Part shown: piece by piece, positions 8,859 to 16,750 of the stretch
How positions within the stretch are numbered: position 1 is the stretch's first letter
Layout: each line of letters begins with the position of its first letter
Program-made: the position numbers and the translations under genes
Origin: Nocardiopsis dassonvillei subsp. dassonvillei DSM 43111
GTDB lineage: Bacteria; Actinomycetota; Actinomycetes; Streptosporangiales; Streptosporangiaceae
Length of the DNA stretch: 64,000 nt
NCBI RefSeq assembly: GCF_000092985.1
Contig: NC_014211.1
Coordinates: 434,001-498,000, forward strand
Reading direction: 5' to 3'
Notes under the pieces: model-generated
Told to the model about the DNA's origin: nothing
The model's input: only the letters and a program-made list of their open reading frames with translations
Databases searched by the model: none

Positions 8859-9785
8859 ATGCCAAGCAACGAGGAGCACTCGCCCAGGGTCGTGGTCGGC
8901 GTCGACGGCTCCGACCACTCGCGGGCGGCGCTGGAGTGGGCGGCCGCCGAGGCGGAGCGCAGGGGCGTGCCGCTGCGGGCCGTCCACGCGCTGGGAATGC
9001 CGCTGATCGTGTCGGCCGGCTCCGTGCCCGCCCGCTTCGACCCCACCGCGGAGATCTCGGACCAGGCCGACGAGGTGCTCACCAAGGCCGCGGAGCACGT
9101 GCGCCGTGTCCGGCCGTCGGTGACGGTGGAGACCGAGACCGCCCTGGAGGAGCCGCCGCTGGCGCTGCTGAGCCACAGCCGGACGCACGACGTGCTCGTG
9201 CTCGGCACACGGGGCCTGGGCACGTTCGCGTCGGTGTTCGTGGGCTCGGTGAGCATCCGCGTGGCCGCCCAGGCGGCCTGCCCGGTCGTGGTGGTGCCCT
9301 CGCACGGGGGCAGCCCCGCGACGACCTCGCTCGGCCGGGTCGTGGTCGGCGTGGACGGTTCCAGGAACGCCCGCCGGGCGCTGCGCCTGGCCGTGGACCT
9401 GGTGCGGGAGAGCGGCGGCGAACTCGTCGTGGTCAACAGCTGGGAGGTGCCCTACCCCTACGACCCGATCGCGATGACCTCCATGGGATACGAGCCCCAG
9501 GAGAAGCTGTTCGACCGCAAGTCCGAGGAGCTGGTGGGCGAGATGCTGCTCGACGTCACCGGCAGGCGGCGCGAGGACCTCGACTTCGAGGTCAGCGTGG
9601 TGCGCACCCAGGACAGCCCGGTCAACGCGCTGATCGGGGCCGCCGAGGGGGCCGACGCGATCGTGGTGGGCTCCCGGGGCCGGGGGAGCGTGCGCGGACT
9701 GCTCCTGGGCTCGGTCAGCCAGGGCGTGCTGCACCACTCCGAGATCCCGGTGGTGATCCTTCCGCACCACGCCGAGGAGGAGTAG
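8859..9785 (+). CDS. Universal stress protein, tandem UspA domains (second copy)
   Basis: 308 residues with the same double UspA layout as the gene at 7802: RVVVGVDGSDHSRAALEWA and GTRGLGTFASVFVGSVS in domain 1, RVVVGVDGSRNARRALRLA and GSRGRGSVRGLLLGSVS in domain 2. Both domains keep the GxxGx9GS nucleotide motif. The start at 8859 is chosen over 8829 because AAGGGGGGA lies 3 nt before it. The 148-bp gap to the first copy, without a clear hairpin, allows co-transcription or a separate promoter. Confidence 0.92.
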   Translation: MPSNEEHSPRVVVGVDGSDHSRAALEWAAAEAERRGVPLRAVHALGMPLIVSAGSVPARFDPTAEISDQADEVLTKAAEHVRRVRPSVTVETETALEEPPLALLSHSRTHDVLVLGTRGLGTFASVFVGSVSIRVAAQAACPVVVVPSHGGSPATTSLGRVVVGVDGSRNARRALRLAVDLVRESGGELVVVNSWEVPYPYDPIAMTSMGYEPQEKLFDRKSEELVGEMLLDVTGRRREDLDFEVSVVRTQDSPVNALIGAAEGADAIVVGSRGRGSVRGLLLGSVSQGVLHHSEIPVVILPHHAEEE

Positions 9786-9848
9786 CCGGGGAGTAGCCGG
9801 GGACACTGGTCCGGGCGCCCTCGGGCGGGTTCAGGAGTCTTCGCGGGT

Positions 9849-10223
9849 TCAGACGCCCTCGGCGGCGTACTCCAGGCAGAACGGGTGCCCGGCGGGGTCG
9901 GCGTAGACCCGGAACAGGTCGCGGGGGTCGTCCTCGGCGACCGCGAGCCTGCGCGCCCCGAGCGCCAGCACGCGCTCCTCGGCCGCCTCGATGTCCTCCA
10001 CCCAGACGTCGAGGTGCGCCTGCTGGGGCCGCTCGGGGTCCGGCCACGCCGGGGCCTTGTGGTCGGGCGCGTGCTGGAAGGCGAGCCGCGGCCACTCCTC
10101 CCCGACCACAACCCAGTGCTCCTCGCGCTTGGTGACGGGGAGCCCGAGCAGTTCGGCGTAGAAGTCCGCGAGCGCGCCGGGGTCGGGGCAGTCCAGGGCG
10201 ATGGTGTGCAGTCGTCCGATCAT
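9849..10223 (-). CDS. VOC/glyoxalase-fold protein
   Basis: 124 residues, one VOC superfamily chain with two beta-alpha-beta-beta-beta units: LHTIALDCPDPGALADFYAELLGLPV at the start, then QAHLDVWVEDIEAAEERVLALGARRLA and FRVYADPAGHPFCLEYA. It belongs to the glyoxalase-like / DUF subgroup common in actinomycetes. Several metal ligands are recognisable (H6, H54-type and E near the end), but the substrate is unknown. ATG 10223 gives the family's usual start. Upstream in-frame extensions to 10472 look non-coding. It converges on the usp gene at 8859. Confidence 0.82.
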   Translation of the reverse strand: MIGRLHTIALDCPDPGALADFYAELLGLPVTKREEHWVVVGEEWPRLAFQHAPDHKAPAWPDPERPQQAHLDVWVEDIEAAEERVLALGARRLAVAEDDPRDLFRVYADPAGHPFCLEYAAEGV

Positions 10224-10415
10224 GGTTTGCACCCTGCCCAGCAGCATCGGAACGATGCGGCGACATGTCGACACGTCACCAGGGCGGTCGGGCACTGGTT
10301 GGTTGGCGAGGGCTTTCCGTCGAACTCCCCGCGCAGGGGCCGGAGGGCTCTGGGCAGAGCCGAGGGCCGGTGGGGTCAGGGAATGTGAGCTTGCGGAATC
10401 CCGTCGCGTTGGGTG

Positions 10416-10447
10416 CCTTAACCATCTGTCGACAAAACGACGAATCG
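10416..10447. repeat. Imperfect 32-bp direct repeat, outer copy
   Basis: CCTTAACCATCTGTCGACAA and the following 12 bases match 10625-10656 at 27 of 32 positions. This copy lies outside attL and the other just inside. Both follow a TCCCGT-containing stretch, so this copy may be the relic of an earlier related insertion. Confidence 0.5.
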
Positions 10448-10536
10448 GCTGGTAGTCGGCCACGGGGGACATGCTCCTTTCCCGCCGTCCGCTTCCGCCC
10501 CCACGACACCAGGACCGGCCCCGATCCCGGAAACGC

Positions 10537-10570
10537 CGGGGGCAGGTGGGCCCGGGCCCACCTGCCCCCG
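10537..10570. terminator. 34-bp perfect palindrome, original terminator of tRNA-Ser
   Basis: CGGGGGCAGGTGGGCCC is followed directly by its reverse complement, 4 bp from attL. In the uninterrupted chromosome this would sit immediately 3' of tRNA-Ser and end its transcript. Integration has moved it about 12.7 kb away from the gene. Confidence 0.65.
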
Positions 10571-10574
10571 GTCA

Positions 10575-10612
10575 CTGCGGAGGGTGTGGGATTTGAACCC
10601 ACGAAGTCCCGT
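10575..10612. repeat. attL
   Basis: 38 bp identical to 23292-23329. On the minus strand it reads as the T-arm and 3' acceptor strand of tRNA-Ser, without the rest of the gene. Confidence 0.93.
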
Positions 10613-10624
10613 TGTGCCGAGGGG

Positions 10625-10656
10625 CCTTGACGACCTGTCGACAAACCGACGAAACG
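10625..10656. repeat. Imperfect 32-bp direct repeat, inner copy
   Basis: Partner of 10416-10447 (27/32 identical, sharing CTGTCGACAAA and CGACGAA). It starts 12 bp inside attL and may be part of the recombination site or a relic boundary. Confidence 0.5.
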
Positions 10657-10718
10657 CCTTGTGACCTGCACGGATGTTCCGAGGGCTTCTCAGCGTTTCC
10701 GGCCCCTTCCCGGAGCCA

Positions 10719-10734
10719 TGTGCGATGAATGTGC
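10719..10734. repeat. Candidate integrase arm-type site, left
   Basis: TGTGCGATGAATGTGC occurs exactly here and again at 23208-23223 near the other end. Here it is followed by GATG, so ATGTGCGATG is repeated in tandem. A repeated motif 110-120 bp inside attL and about 70 bp inside attR suggests binding sites for Int or Xis. Confidence 0.5.
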
Positions 10735-10924
10735 GATGCAGTGGAGCGTGCTCCTGCGGTCCTGGCTGCATGCACGGATGGCGGTGACGTCCTTAGCTTG
10801 GGAAGCCGAGAACGCCTCTGGTAGCTGACCTCGCGCCTCTCCTGCCCACGCTGATGTGGGCTGTCTGATCGTGATTCCCCATGGTTCCCCGGCTTTGCCT
10901 GCTCCGTGTGGCACGGAGCCGGGA

Positions 10925-11323
10925 CTACTGCTCGGTTCGCATGGAGGGTCGGAAGACGTCGGCGTTGAGCATGGAGAGGTAGACCCATGGTGGCTTACCG
11001 TCTTCCCGTATTCGGGCGACGACGGCGCTCGTCTCGGTTCCGATGGCCGGGTAGTCCTCGGGTTCGGCCCGTGGGTGTGGGGAGTCGATGACACCCCCGT
11101 CCACTGATGCGCCGATGTGTTCGTGACCGATGATCTGGACCAGGACTCCCCACGGCTCGTGGCTCGTGACCTTGATCCGCACAAGGTCTCCTGGGGCCAG
11201 GCCGAGCGTTCGACTACTGAGGAAGCTGTCCGGCTCCGTGACCACTCGTGCCGTCCTTCCAATAGCCCGGTTCGGTGGGACCTGTCCGGCCCACTTGATG
11301 AACCAGCTATACACCCCGGCCAC
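10925..11323 (-). CDS. Small S1-like RNA-binding domain protein
   Basis: 132 residues from a GTG at 11323. The segment LAPGDLVRIKVTSHEPWGVLVQIIGHEHIGASVD (about 42-75) has the G-D-x-V-x-x-x-V-x-x-x-x-x-WGV-x-V signature of an S1/OB-fold RNA-binding strand set, followed by hydrophobic strands (TSAVVARI, WVYLSML). There is no other domain. It is the outermost gene of the element's left end. Possible roles are RNA binding or a translation-linked accessory function. The Shine-Dalgarno sequence is weak and start codons further in are possible. Confidence 0.55.
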   Translation of the reverse strand: MAGVYSWFIKWAGQVPPNRAIGRTARVVTEPDSFLSSRTLGLAPGDLVRIKVTSHEPWGVLVQIIGHEHIGASVDGGVIDSPHPRAEPEDYPAIGTETSAVVARIREDGKPPWVYLSMLNADVFRPSMRTEQ

Positions 11324-11636
11324 AGCGGAGGGTCACCACGGTTTCGGGCCGAGGTGCCCGGTAGCGCTGGTGGCGACCGCCCAAGACAGTCGTACTCCGC
11401 TACCGGGTGCCTCGGGATCTGAGCACGTCATCAACCGATTTCGTCCGAACGGCAACCGTTCGTCTGCGGGCCGCGTCATGATGCCAAGTAGTACGGCCGT
11501 TGGCCGCGCTCGGGACCGGGCGTCAGCCCGTAGCCCGAGCGCGGCCGGAGGCCGCTGCGACGGCGCTTGCGCCGTCGCCTTGATCTCTTATAGCACAAAT
11601 CGGCACTCTGCTAGTCGCGTGAGATTATTTATATAT
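11324..11636. other. Boundary between GC-rich element DNA and AT-rich cassette
   Basis: No gene. Two strong hairpins (11502-11546 and 11557-11578) are followed by a sudden fall in G+C from about 11580 (TTATTTATATATTTA at 11625-11639). The hairpins lie downstream of the minus-strand HEPN gene. Confidence 0.6.
11502..11578. terminator. Double hairpin downstream of the HEPN gene
   Basis: A 13-bp stem (GGCCGCGCTCGGG at 11502-11514 with 11534-11546) is followed by a 10-bp stem with a 2-nt loop (GCGACGGCGC at 11557-11566 with 11569-11578). For transcription from the minus-strand DUF262-HEPN operon these come just after the last stop codon and should end it. Confidence 0.6.
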
Positions 11637-12293
11637 TTACTCGGCGGCGGCTTCGGCTATGGAATCCATTGTATCGACCCATGAGCTAAACCTTGCAATT
11701 CCTCCGAATGTTTTCTGGTGGCAATGAATGGATACTTCAATGGTTCCAGGTGTCATGTATTTTTGCGCTCTGGATAAGGTGTTGCTATTTTTGTGGGCGA
11801 TAAAATTTCTTATGTTTCTTATCTCCTCAAGTGGATTGGGGATGCTTTGTCCGCTTTCTATTTCTACAGAAGAAGAAGATATTGATGCAAGTATAACGTT
11901 ATTGTTGGTGATGCCCAGTGCGTTCCCTATGTCAGCCAAGGACTGAACCTTGTACCAACTTGGTTCCCCATCTATTGTTCGAAACGAACTTCCTTTCTTT
12001 TTAGATTCTTTTTTTAGAATTGATAGCGCTGTTGCTTCGCTTAGGGGTTTTTGGGGCTTGTAGCGTGTGCCGGAGAGGCCGACTACTTCTCCCGAACAGC
12101 TCGCCAGGAATAAACTTCGGATATATCTATTCCAGGCGTCCCAGAGTGAAACTATGCAGCCGTCAATTAGTGGGGAGTAGGGAACTTGGAAAGCAAGGAC
12201 CTTGGTCGGGTTTTCTCCCGAGAGGAAGAGGCTTTCTATCTGATTTATTTCTGACTTAAATTCGCTGACGCAGTCGCTTAATTTCTTGGTCAT
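11637..12293 (-). CDS. HEPN-domain protein (MAE_28990-like), putative RNase toxin/effector
   Basis: 218 residues, codons AT-rich, unlike the rest of the window. The C-terminal half contains EEIRNIRNFIAHKNSNT. R162 and H167 form the R-x4-H signature of HEPN ribonucleases, within a helix-rich frame (LIDGCIVSLWDAWNRYIRSLF near 42-62). It starts ATG 12293, 6 bp after the DUF262 stop, so the two are translationally coupled. HEPN genes next to DUF262 genes recur in bacterial defence and toxin neighbourhoods, as remembered from surveys of the superfamily. RNA cleavage on activation is therefore inferred, not shown. Its target is unknown. Confidence 0.7.
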   Translation of the reverse strand: MTKKLSDCVSEFKSEINQIESLFLSGENPTKVLAFQVPYSPLIDGCIVSLWDAWNRYIRSLFLASCSGEVVGLSGTRYKPQKPLSEATALSILKKESKKKGSSFRTIDGEPSWYKVQSLADIGNALGITNNNVILASISSSSVEIESGQSIPNPLEEIRNIRNFIAHKNSNTLSRAQKYMTPGTIEVSIHCHQKTFGGIARFSSWVDTMDSIAEAAAE

Positions 12294-12299
12294 GGGACG

Positions 12300-13361
12300 C
12301 TAGAAAAATGATTCTCCTGTCAGTGCGCGGCAGAAGTATTCAAAACGTGTTTGTCGACTTCGCATGCGTTGTGTAGTTGAGCGCGCATCGACAAATAGGT
12401 TCAGATTGCTAGGGAGATCTTCCAGTGGTGTTGAGAATGCGATGTTCAACTCTTTTAGGCTATTGACAGCATTATCCTTGTTTCGGAGTAGGTTCTCTTT
12501 TGGGGGGATTCTACTAAAGTCTATTTTTCCTTCTGGGAGTTCGTTTTTCGCATACATAACTGCTGCCGCTAGCATTAGAAAGTGTGGTCTTTGTGCGATC
12601 GGTTCGTTGGCTAGGTCTTCCAGTAGTTGGGCAGTTTCTAGGCATACGTTAGTCACTTTTTCCTGGGGAGGAAGATCTTCCAATGAGTCGTCTTTGTGAT
12701 TCTCGTATATCTTTGTGATCTGGGACTCTCCGCCATCTCTCACACCTTCGATGAAGTATCCGATTACTTCAGCAATAGTGGATTGGTCTGCCATCCTTAC
12801 GCGCTCACGCGGGGAGATGACGCCAGCTTCCCATACGGGTGTAACTCGTCGGACAATATTCTTAACAAGATCGCTAAATGCATTATCAAAACGAGCATTT
12901 CGAAGCTCAGGCTCGTTTACAGGGACAGCGTAGGAGTTGATTCTTACAAAAACTTCGAGCACATCTTCGTCGCTTGCATTGATGAGCTGCTCGCATGTCA
13001 ACTTATAGGACAAGAAGTCATCCTGCTGTTCGTCTTCCAGGTCGCGGTATCTTTTCCCTTTGAACTCTCCCGCCTTGGGGCCTAGGACCAGTTTGTCAGA
13101 GGCGAAATCAATTATTGTGCGGAGCCTTTGTTGCCCGTCAACTACATCTCTAATGGTGCGCCGTGTAGCTCTATCCACTTTTGTCCTAATGAGGAGTTTG
13201 GGTATGGGGTATCCTCTGATAATAGAGTCAATCAGATAAGTCCTAGCCGCTGAGGGCCATACTGGTCCGCGTTGGAACTTTGGATTTAGTACAAGCTCAT
13301 GGTCGTCATTCCATTTAAGGAAATCTGCTATTGTGTAGTGCTGCGGAGTGCTGCCCTTCAA
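12300..13361 (-). CDS. DUF262-domain protein (GmrSD-like N-terminal domain, no DUF1524)
   Basis: 353 residues. DUF262 hallmarks are LNPKFQRGPVWP (25-36), the ParB/sulfiredoxin-like DVVDGQQRLRTIIDF (72-86) and VFVRINSYAVPVNEPELRNA (137-156). The DGQQR motif is the nucleotide-binding/hydrolysis site in this family. In GmrSD type IV restriction enzymes the domain is fused to a DUF1524 HNH nuclease. Here that nuclease is absent and a HEPN gene follows 6 bp downstream, so the pair may split sensor/NTPase and effector. It starts TTG 13361 behind AAAGGAGG. Low G+C marks it as transferred from another lineage. Anti-phage defence is the likeliest role. Confidence 0.8.
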   Translation of the reverse strand: MKGSTPQHYTIADFLKWNDDHELVLNPKFQRGPVWPSAARTYLIDSIIRGYPIPKLLIRTKVDRATRRTIRDVVDGQQRLRTIIDFASDKLVLGPKAGEFKGKRYRDLEDEQQDDFLSYKLTCEQLINASDEDVLEVFVRINSYAVPVNEPELRNARFDNAFSDLVKNIVRRVTPVWEAGVISPRERVRMADQSTIAEVIGYFIEGVRDGGESQITKIYENHKDDSLEDLPPQEKVTNVCLETAQLLEDLANEPIAQRPHFLMLAAAVMYAKNELPEGKIDFSRIPPKENLLRNKDNAVNSLKELNIAFSTPLEDLPSNLNLFVDARSTTQRMRSRQTRFEYFCRALTGESFF

Positions 13362-13437
13362 TTTTCCTCCTTTAGGTCATTTGCCCGTATTTGCACGGTC
13401 GAGCCTTCTGTCGCCCATTGGCGGATTCTAAAATATA

Positions 13438-13983
13438 TTATTTTAATTGACTCGATATTGAAGTTAGTGTTGACTTCCATGGAAGGCTGTGTTTTTTTCC
13501 ACTCTGTGGCGGGTGGGGTTCGAATAGTCCAGGGCCAATCAGGATTATAAGTCCCTCATCTTGTAAATTTCTTATGCTTCTTTGGAAGGGTGCTCGTTTG
13601 GCGTAGGCCGAGTTCACGAACGGGAGGATGACTGTCGGTACGCCGAGGCCGATGGCCTCGTTCACCACGTCTAGGGCGTAGTTGTCGGCGATCCCGTTGG
13701 CCAGCTTGTTGATCGTGTTGAAGGTGGCCGGGGCGATGATGATGGCGTCCGCCTTGGGAGAACGCGGGCCTCCCGGAGCGCGATGTTGGCTACGCACCGG
13801 CCTGCCGGTCTGCTTCTCCAGCGCCTCGACGTCGATGAAACCCACCGCCGCTGGCGTGGCCATGACCTGAACGGTCCAACCCTGCTCCTGTGCCAGATCG
13901 ACCAGCTTGCCGACATCCGAAGCCGGACCTGCCGCGCACACCACCACGTAGAGAGTCTTCCGCTCACTCACTGAGTCAGGCAC
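13438..13983 (-). CDS. Flavoprotein (PPC decarboxylase/HFCD family)
   Basis: 181 residues of the homo-oligomeric flavin-containing Cys decarboxylase fold: TLYVVVCAAGPASDV near the start, VMATPAAVGFID, then KADAIIIAPATFNTINKLANGIADN (PASANT-like region, about 82-105) and GVPTVILPFVNSAYAKRAPFQRSI. These genes are often paired with XRE regulators in actinomycete elements, and the substrate is unknown. The ATG overlaps the end of the upstream regulator gene by 8 bp. The 3' third (after about 13610, reading down) is strikingly AT-rich while the protein still looks family-like, so the gene is a compositional mosaic. Confidence 0.85.
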   Translation of the reverse strand: MPDSVSERKTLYVVVCAAGPASDVGKLVDLAQEQGWTVQVMATPAAVGFIDVEALEKQTGRPVRSQHRAPGGPRSPKADAIIIAPATFNTINKLANGIADNYALDVVNEAIGLGVPTVILPFVNSAYAKRAPFQRSIRNLQDEGLIILIGPGLFEPHPPQSGKKHSLPWKSTLTSISSQLK

Positions 13984-15388
13984 CGACCCTTTCCGCTAGT
14001 TCGCTGACGTTGTCGTACAGGTGACCACTCGCCCGGGTACGGATGTCGTTGATCAACTGGTGCACCACCGGACGGGCGGTCAGTTCCTCGCTCGCCATCT
14101 CCTCGGCGTTGCGCAACGCGTGGTAGGCGTGCTCGGTCTTGCCCCACTGCTGGTACGCACGCGCCGCGTCGATGAACAGCGTCACCCGGCGTTCCATCAC
14201 GTCGATGTTGTCCAACCGCACCTGGCGCGCGTAGTCGATCGCGCTGCCCGCGTCGCCCAACTCGACTGCCGCGCTCACCCGGTGCAGCAGGACGTTGGTC
14301 GGTCCGAAGGCAGTCCACTGGTAGTTGAAATCCCCGCCGAGCCGTTCACCCGCGTCGCTGGCCTCGTCAAGCAGGCTGAGCGCCTGGCCCCGGTTTTCGC
14401 GCTTGGCCGCCGAGACCGCACCGCTCAGCAGAAGCGACCCGTACACCGACAGGGATTCCGGCGTGGCCTCGTCCGTGGCGCTGTCCACCCGTTCGGCGGT
14501 GCTCGTCGCCAGTTCCGTCGCCGCCTTGTAGTGGCGCTCACGCATCAGCGCCCGGGTGAACGCCCTGGCGCTCGCACCCACGACCGCGGGGCTCTCGCTC
14601 GCCTCGGCCGCGCGCATGCTTCGGTCTGCCGCGAGGTAGGACAAACCGCGCTCCTCGCACTTGAGCAGGAGACTCGCCGCCACGTGGTACGCCTCCGCCC
14701 GAAGCGCGTGCACCCGGGAGAGGTCGTCGTCTTCGACACCGGACACCGCGTCATCCAGGCCGCGCAGCAGCTCGGGTAGCCGCTTGGCCACCGCCGTGTA
14801 ATGGCACGCCTGGTATCCGGCCTTGGCCGCGTGCGTCCGTTTGGCGAGCTCGCCGAGACTCGTCGCCGCTCGCACAGTCGACCGACGACCTCCCGCGTAC
14901 CTGGTGAGTGCTGCGGCGATCTCGTCCATGTCCAGCACTGAACCTGTGGTGGCCTGGAACAGGGCGGTTCCGGCCAGTCCGACGAATGCGCGACGTCGCA
15001 CCTTCTCATCCTCCCCCGGGCCCGGGCTCCTGGGTGCGGGTCGCCTCGGTGGTGCCGAGGACTCCGCGCTGTCGGATCCAGTGAACGTGCCGGGGTTCTT
15101 CGGTGCAAGGCCGAACAGCATCCGCGCGCGGTCGGGCATCCCGAAGCCGTCGGCGATCCGTTCGTACACCTCGAAGGCCGTGACGGTCTTGCGGCCGTTC
15201 AGTACCTCGCTCACCCGCCCCTGTGAGAGGCCGGTCGCCGCCGAGATCGCCATCTGGCTCGCACCGCCGTACTGGCGCCCGAACCGGAAAAGTGCCTGGA
15301 CATCGCGCCTTCTCAGGAACTCCGCCGTGTGCTCGCGTTCCCATGCCCACGACGGGATGGTGATCCGGCTCGTCGGGTGGCCCGGCAT
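13976..15388 (-). CDS. XRE-family regulator with TPR-like C-terminus
   Basis: 470 residues. Residues 25-90 hold a helix-turn-helix (GASQMAISAATGLSQGRVSEVLNGRKTVTAFEVYERIADGFGMP). After a Pro-rich linker, from about 130 onward, come TPR-type helical repeats (LRAEAYHVAASLLLKCEERGLSYLAADRSMRAAE; ARAFTRALMRERHYKAATELA). This is the large helix-turn-helix/TPR regulator class of actinomycetes. It is translationally coupled to the flavoprotein gene. In-frame starts further in are possible, but the start at 15388 places the first helix normally. The signal it senses is unknown. Confidence 0.85.
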   Translation of the reverse strand: MPGHPTSRITIPSWAWEREHTAEFLRRRDVQALFRFGRQYGGASQMAISAATGLSQGRVSEVLNGRKTVTAFEVYERIADGFGMPDRARMLFGLAPKNPGTFTGSDSAESSAPPRRPAPRSPGPGEDEKVRRRAFVGLAGTALFQATTGSVLDMDEIAAALTRYAGGRRSTVRAATSLGELAKRTHAAKAGYQACHYTAVAKRLPELLRGLDDAVSGVEDDDLSRVHALRAEAYHVAASLLLKCEERGLSYLAADRSMRAAEASESPAVVGASARAFTRALMRERHYKAATELATSTAERVDSATDEATPESLSVYGSLLLSGAVSAAKRENRGQALSLLDEASDAGERLGGDFNYQWTAFGPTNVLLHRVSAAVELGDAGSAIDYARQVRLDNIDVMERRVTLFIDAARAYQQWGKTEHAYHALRNAEEMASEELTARPVVHQLINDIRTRASGHLYDNVSELAERVGA

Positions 15389-15492
15389 CGTGACTCCTCG
15401 GCGGTGCGAGTGCAGGGGGGACGGCCAGTATCCCCCCTTGTCATCCCGAGGAGGAATGGGTTTCGGGAATCCGAATCGGGATTGTTGGCCTC

Positions 15493-15693
15493 ATGGACAG
15501 CAGCAGCGCAACCACGTGCAGGTCATGTCGCGGACGGGGCTGGAAGTCCGTCCGCCCTCGGCGCTTGGTCGTCGTTCGGGTCCCCTCCGATACGGAGCCG
15601 ACCAGGCGTACCGCGATGTGCCCCTTCTGCAAGGGGACGGGACAGGTCTCCACCATGGCGTCTCCGTCCCACGGCAGTGGTCTCGCCTGCTGA
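15493..15693 (+). CDS. Small CxxC zinc-ribbon-like protein
   Basis: 66 residues with two DnaJ-type cysteine motifs: CRSCRGRGWK (9-18) and CPFCKGTGQV (about 43-52), that is CxxCxGxG twice, expected to bind one zinc. Small proteins of this kind are common in AICEs between the regulator and the transfer genes. Function is unknown. It is transcribed divergently from the XRE gene and starts the rightward accessory run. Confidence 0.65.
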   Translation: MDSSSATTCRSCRGRGWKSVRPRRLVVVRVPSDTEPTRRTAMCPFCKGTGQVSTMASPSHGSGLAC

Positions 15694-15769
15694 CCCATGA
15701 CACGACAGACCCCCGCGACGCGGTGGAAGGCGTCCGGGGGCGCGGCCAACCTGAGGAAAGCAGGCTGAC

Positions 15770-16126
15770 GTGAGCGACCTTATCGCCCTGATTCGGGCTT
15801 GGGTGACTCTGATTCGACCGAAACGACACGGCAGGCACCACCGCACCGGCCCCCGGGCCTACTACCTGCCCGCACCCGCGCGGGCGGAGCTGTGGCCCGC
15901 GCCGGACCCCATCGTGATGGACACGGGCGACCCCCGCGCCTACTCCCTCCAACGCGGCCCCTACGCCCACCTGGAGCACCGGCGCCGCGCGCAGCGGGCC
16001 GAACGGGACCGGCGGGGGATCGACCTGCTGATGCAGATCGCGCGTTCGACTCCCGCCCTCGACGACATGGCCGAGTTGCGTGACCTGGTGCGCACGGCCA
16101 TCGCGGTCGGGGCGGTGCGGCGATGA
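15770..16126 (+). CDS. AICE hypothetical protein
   Basis: 118 residues from a GTG at 15770 with GAGGAAAGCAGG upstream. The N-terminus is short and hydrophobic (LIALIRAWVTLI) and then basic. The middle has an Arg-rich helix (YAHLEHRRRAQRAERDRRGIDLLMQIAR), followed by DMAELRDLVRTAIAVGAVRR. I do not recognise a domain. Similar proteins occur in AICEs. It overlaps the next gene by 4 bp (ATGA), so the two are coupled. Confidence 0.65.
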   Translation: MSDLIALIRAWVTLIRPKRHGRHHRTGPRAYYLPAPARAELWPAPDPIVMDTGDPRAYSLQRGPYAHLEHRRRAQRAERDRRGIDLLMQIARSTPALDDMAELRDLVRTAIAVGAVRR

Positions 16127-16554
16127 CCACCGAACCCTCCACTCCGATCGCCGACCGGGAGACCCTGACGGCTTGGGCGCGGGAACAGGGCGTGCGGGTG
16201 CGCGTCTCCGCCGAGGACTGGGACTCCATCACCTACGAAGCCCTTTCCACCGGCCCGGACGGAACCCCGCTGGTGGAGCGGTACCGGTGCGTGCTGCCCG
16301 CGTCCCTCGCGCTGCGGCGTCTGCGGCTGTCCTACGTCGTCGGGCTCTGCCACGACGCGGGCGGGGCGGCGTGCAACCATGTCCGCCGGGTCGTGCCCCC
16401 GGTGCTCTCGGCTCCCGAGACGGCTGCCCGGCATGACGTGGCGCTGGTTGCGGCGGCACTGGTGGAGTCCGAACGCCGGGCGGTGTGCGGGGCGACGGTG
16501 GACAACCTCACCGTCTACACCGTCCAGCGCGCCCAGGACTGGCGACCCTTCTGA
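16123..16554 (+). CDS. AICE hypothetical protein
   Basis: 143 residues, no recognised domain. It has an acidic N-terminal half (ADRETLTAWAREQGVRVRVSAEDWDSITYEALS) and a hydrophobic centre with two cysteines (LCHDAGGAACNHV), and ends TVDNLTVYTVQRAQDWRPF. It is coupled to the preceding gene by a 4-bp overlap and followed by a strong hairpin, so this short operon ends here. Confidence 0.6.
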   Translation: MTTEPSTPIADRETLTAWAREQGVRVRVSAEDWDSITYEALSTGPDGTPLVERYRCVLPASLALRRLRLSYVVGLCHDAGGAACNHVRRVVPPVLSAPETAARHDVALVAAALVESERRAVCGATVDNLTVYTVQRAQDWRPF

Positions 16555-16582
16555 GGGTCCTTCCCAAGGCGCTTCGCAAACC

Positions 16583-16632
16583 CCCGCGTGCCCTGATGTC
16601 TCTTCGAGACCACGGGGCCCAGGGCACGCGGG
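16583..16632 (+). terminator. Terminator hairpin after the accessory operon
   Basis: The 12-bp stem CCCGCGTGCCCT (16583-16594) pairs with 16621-16632 and is followed by a T-rich stretch (TCCCTTCTTCG). It separates the small accessory genes from the gntR transcription unit. Confidence 0.7.
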
Positions 16633-16750
16633 TCCCTTCTTCGCGGCGACGTGCACGCCTGGGGGTGTGCTTCCCGCCGTGTCCTCTGACCAGTGGTGGG
16701 GGTTCATATGTGCCCCCATCTGCTGACAGAGACGACCGAGAACAGTAAGC

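Larger units (their letters stand above)
10224..10574. other. Intergenic DNA left of the integrated element
   Basis: No gene is visible. It contains one half of an imperfect 32-bp repeat (10416-10447), whose partner lies just inside the element, and the 34-bp palindrome at 10537-10570. Before integration this stretch was directly downstream of the tRNA-Ser gene now at 23295-23383. Confidence 0.6.
10613..10924. other. Left end of the element, non-coding
   Basis: No convincing gene. It holds the inner imperfect repeat and a tandem ATGTGCGATG motif near 10718-10738. The nearest gene ends at 10925 on the minus strand. Confidence 0.5.

Noticed and set aside
9780-9802. Tandem GGAGTAGCCGG duplication after the second usp gene
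   Set aside because: Only two 11-bp copies at the stop codon; probably slippage with no clear function.
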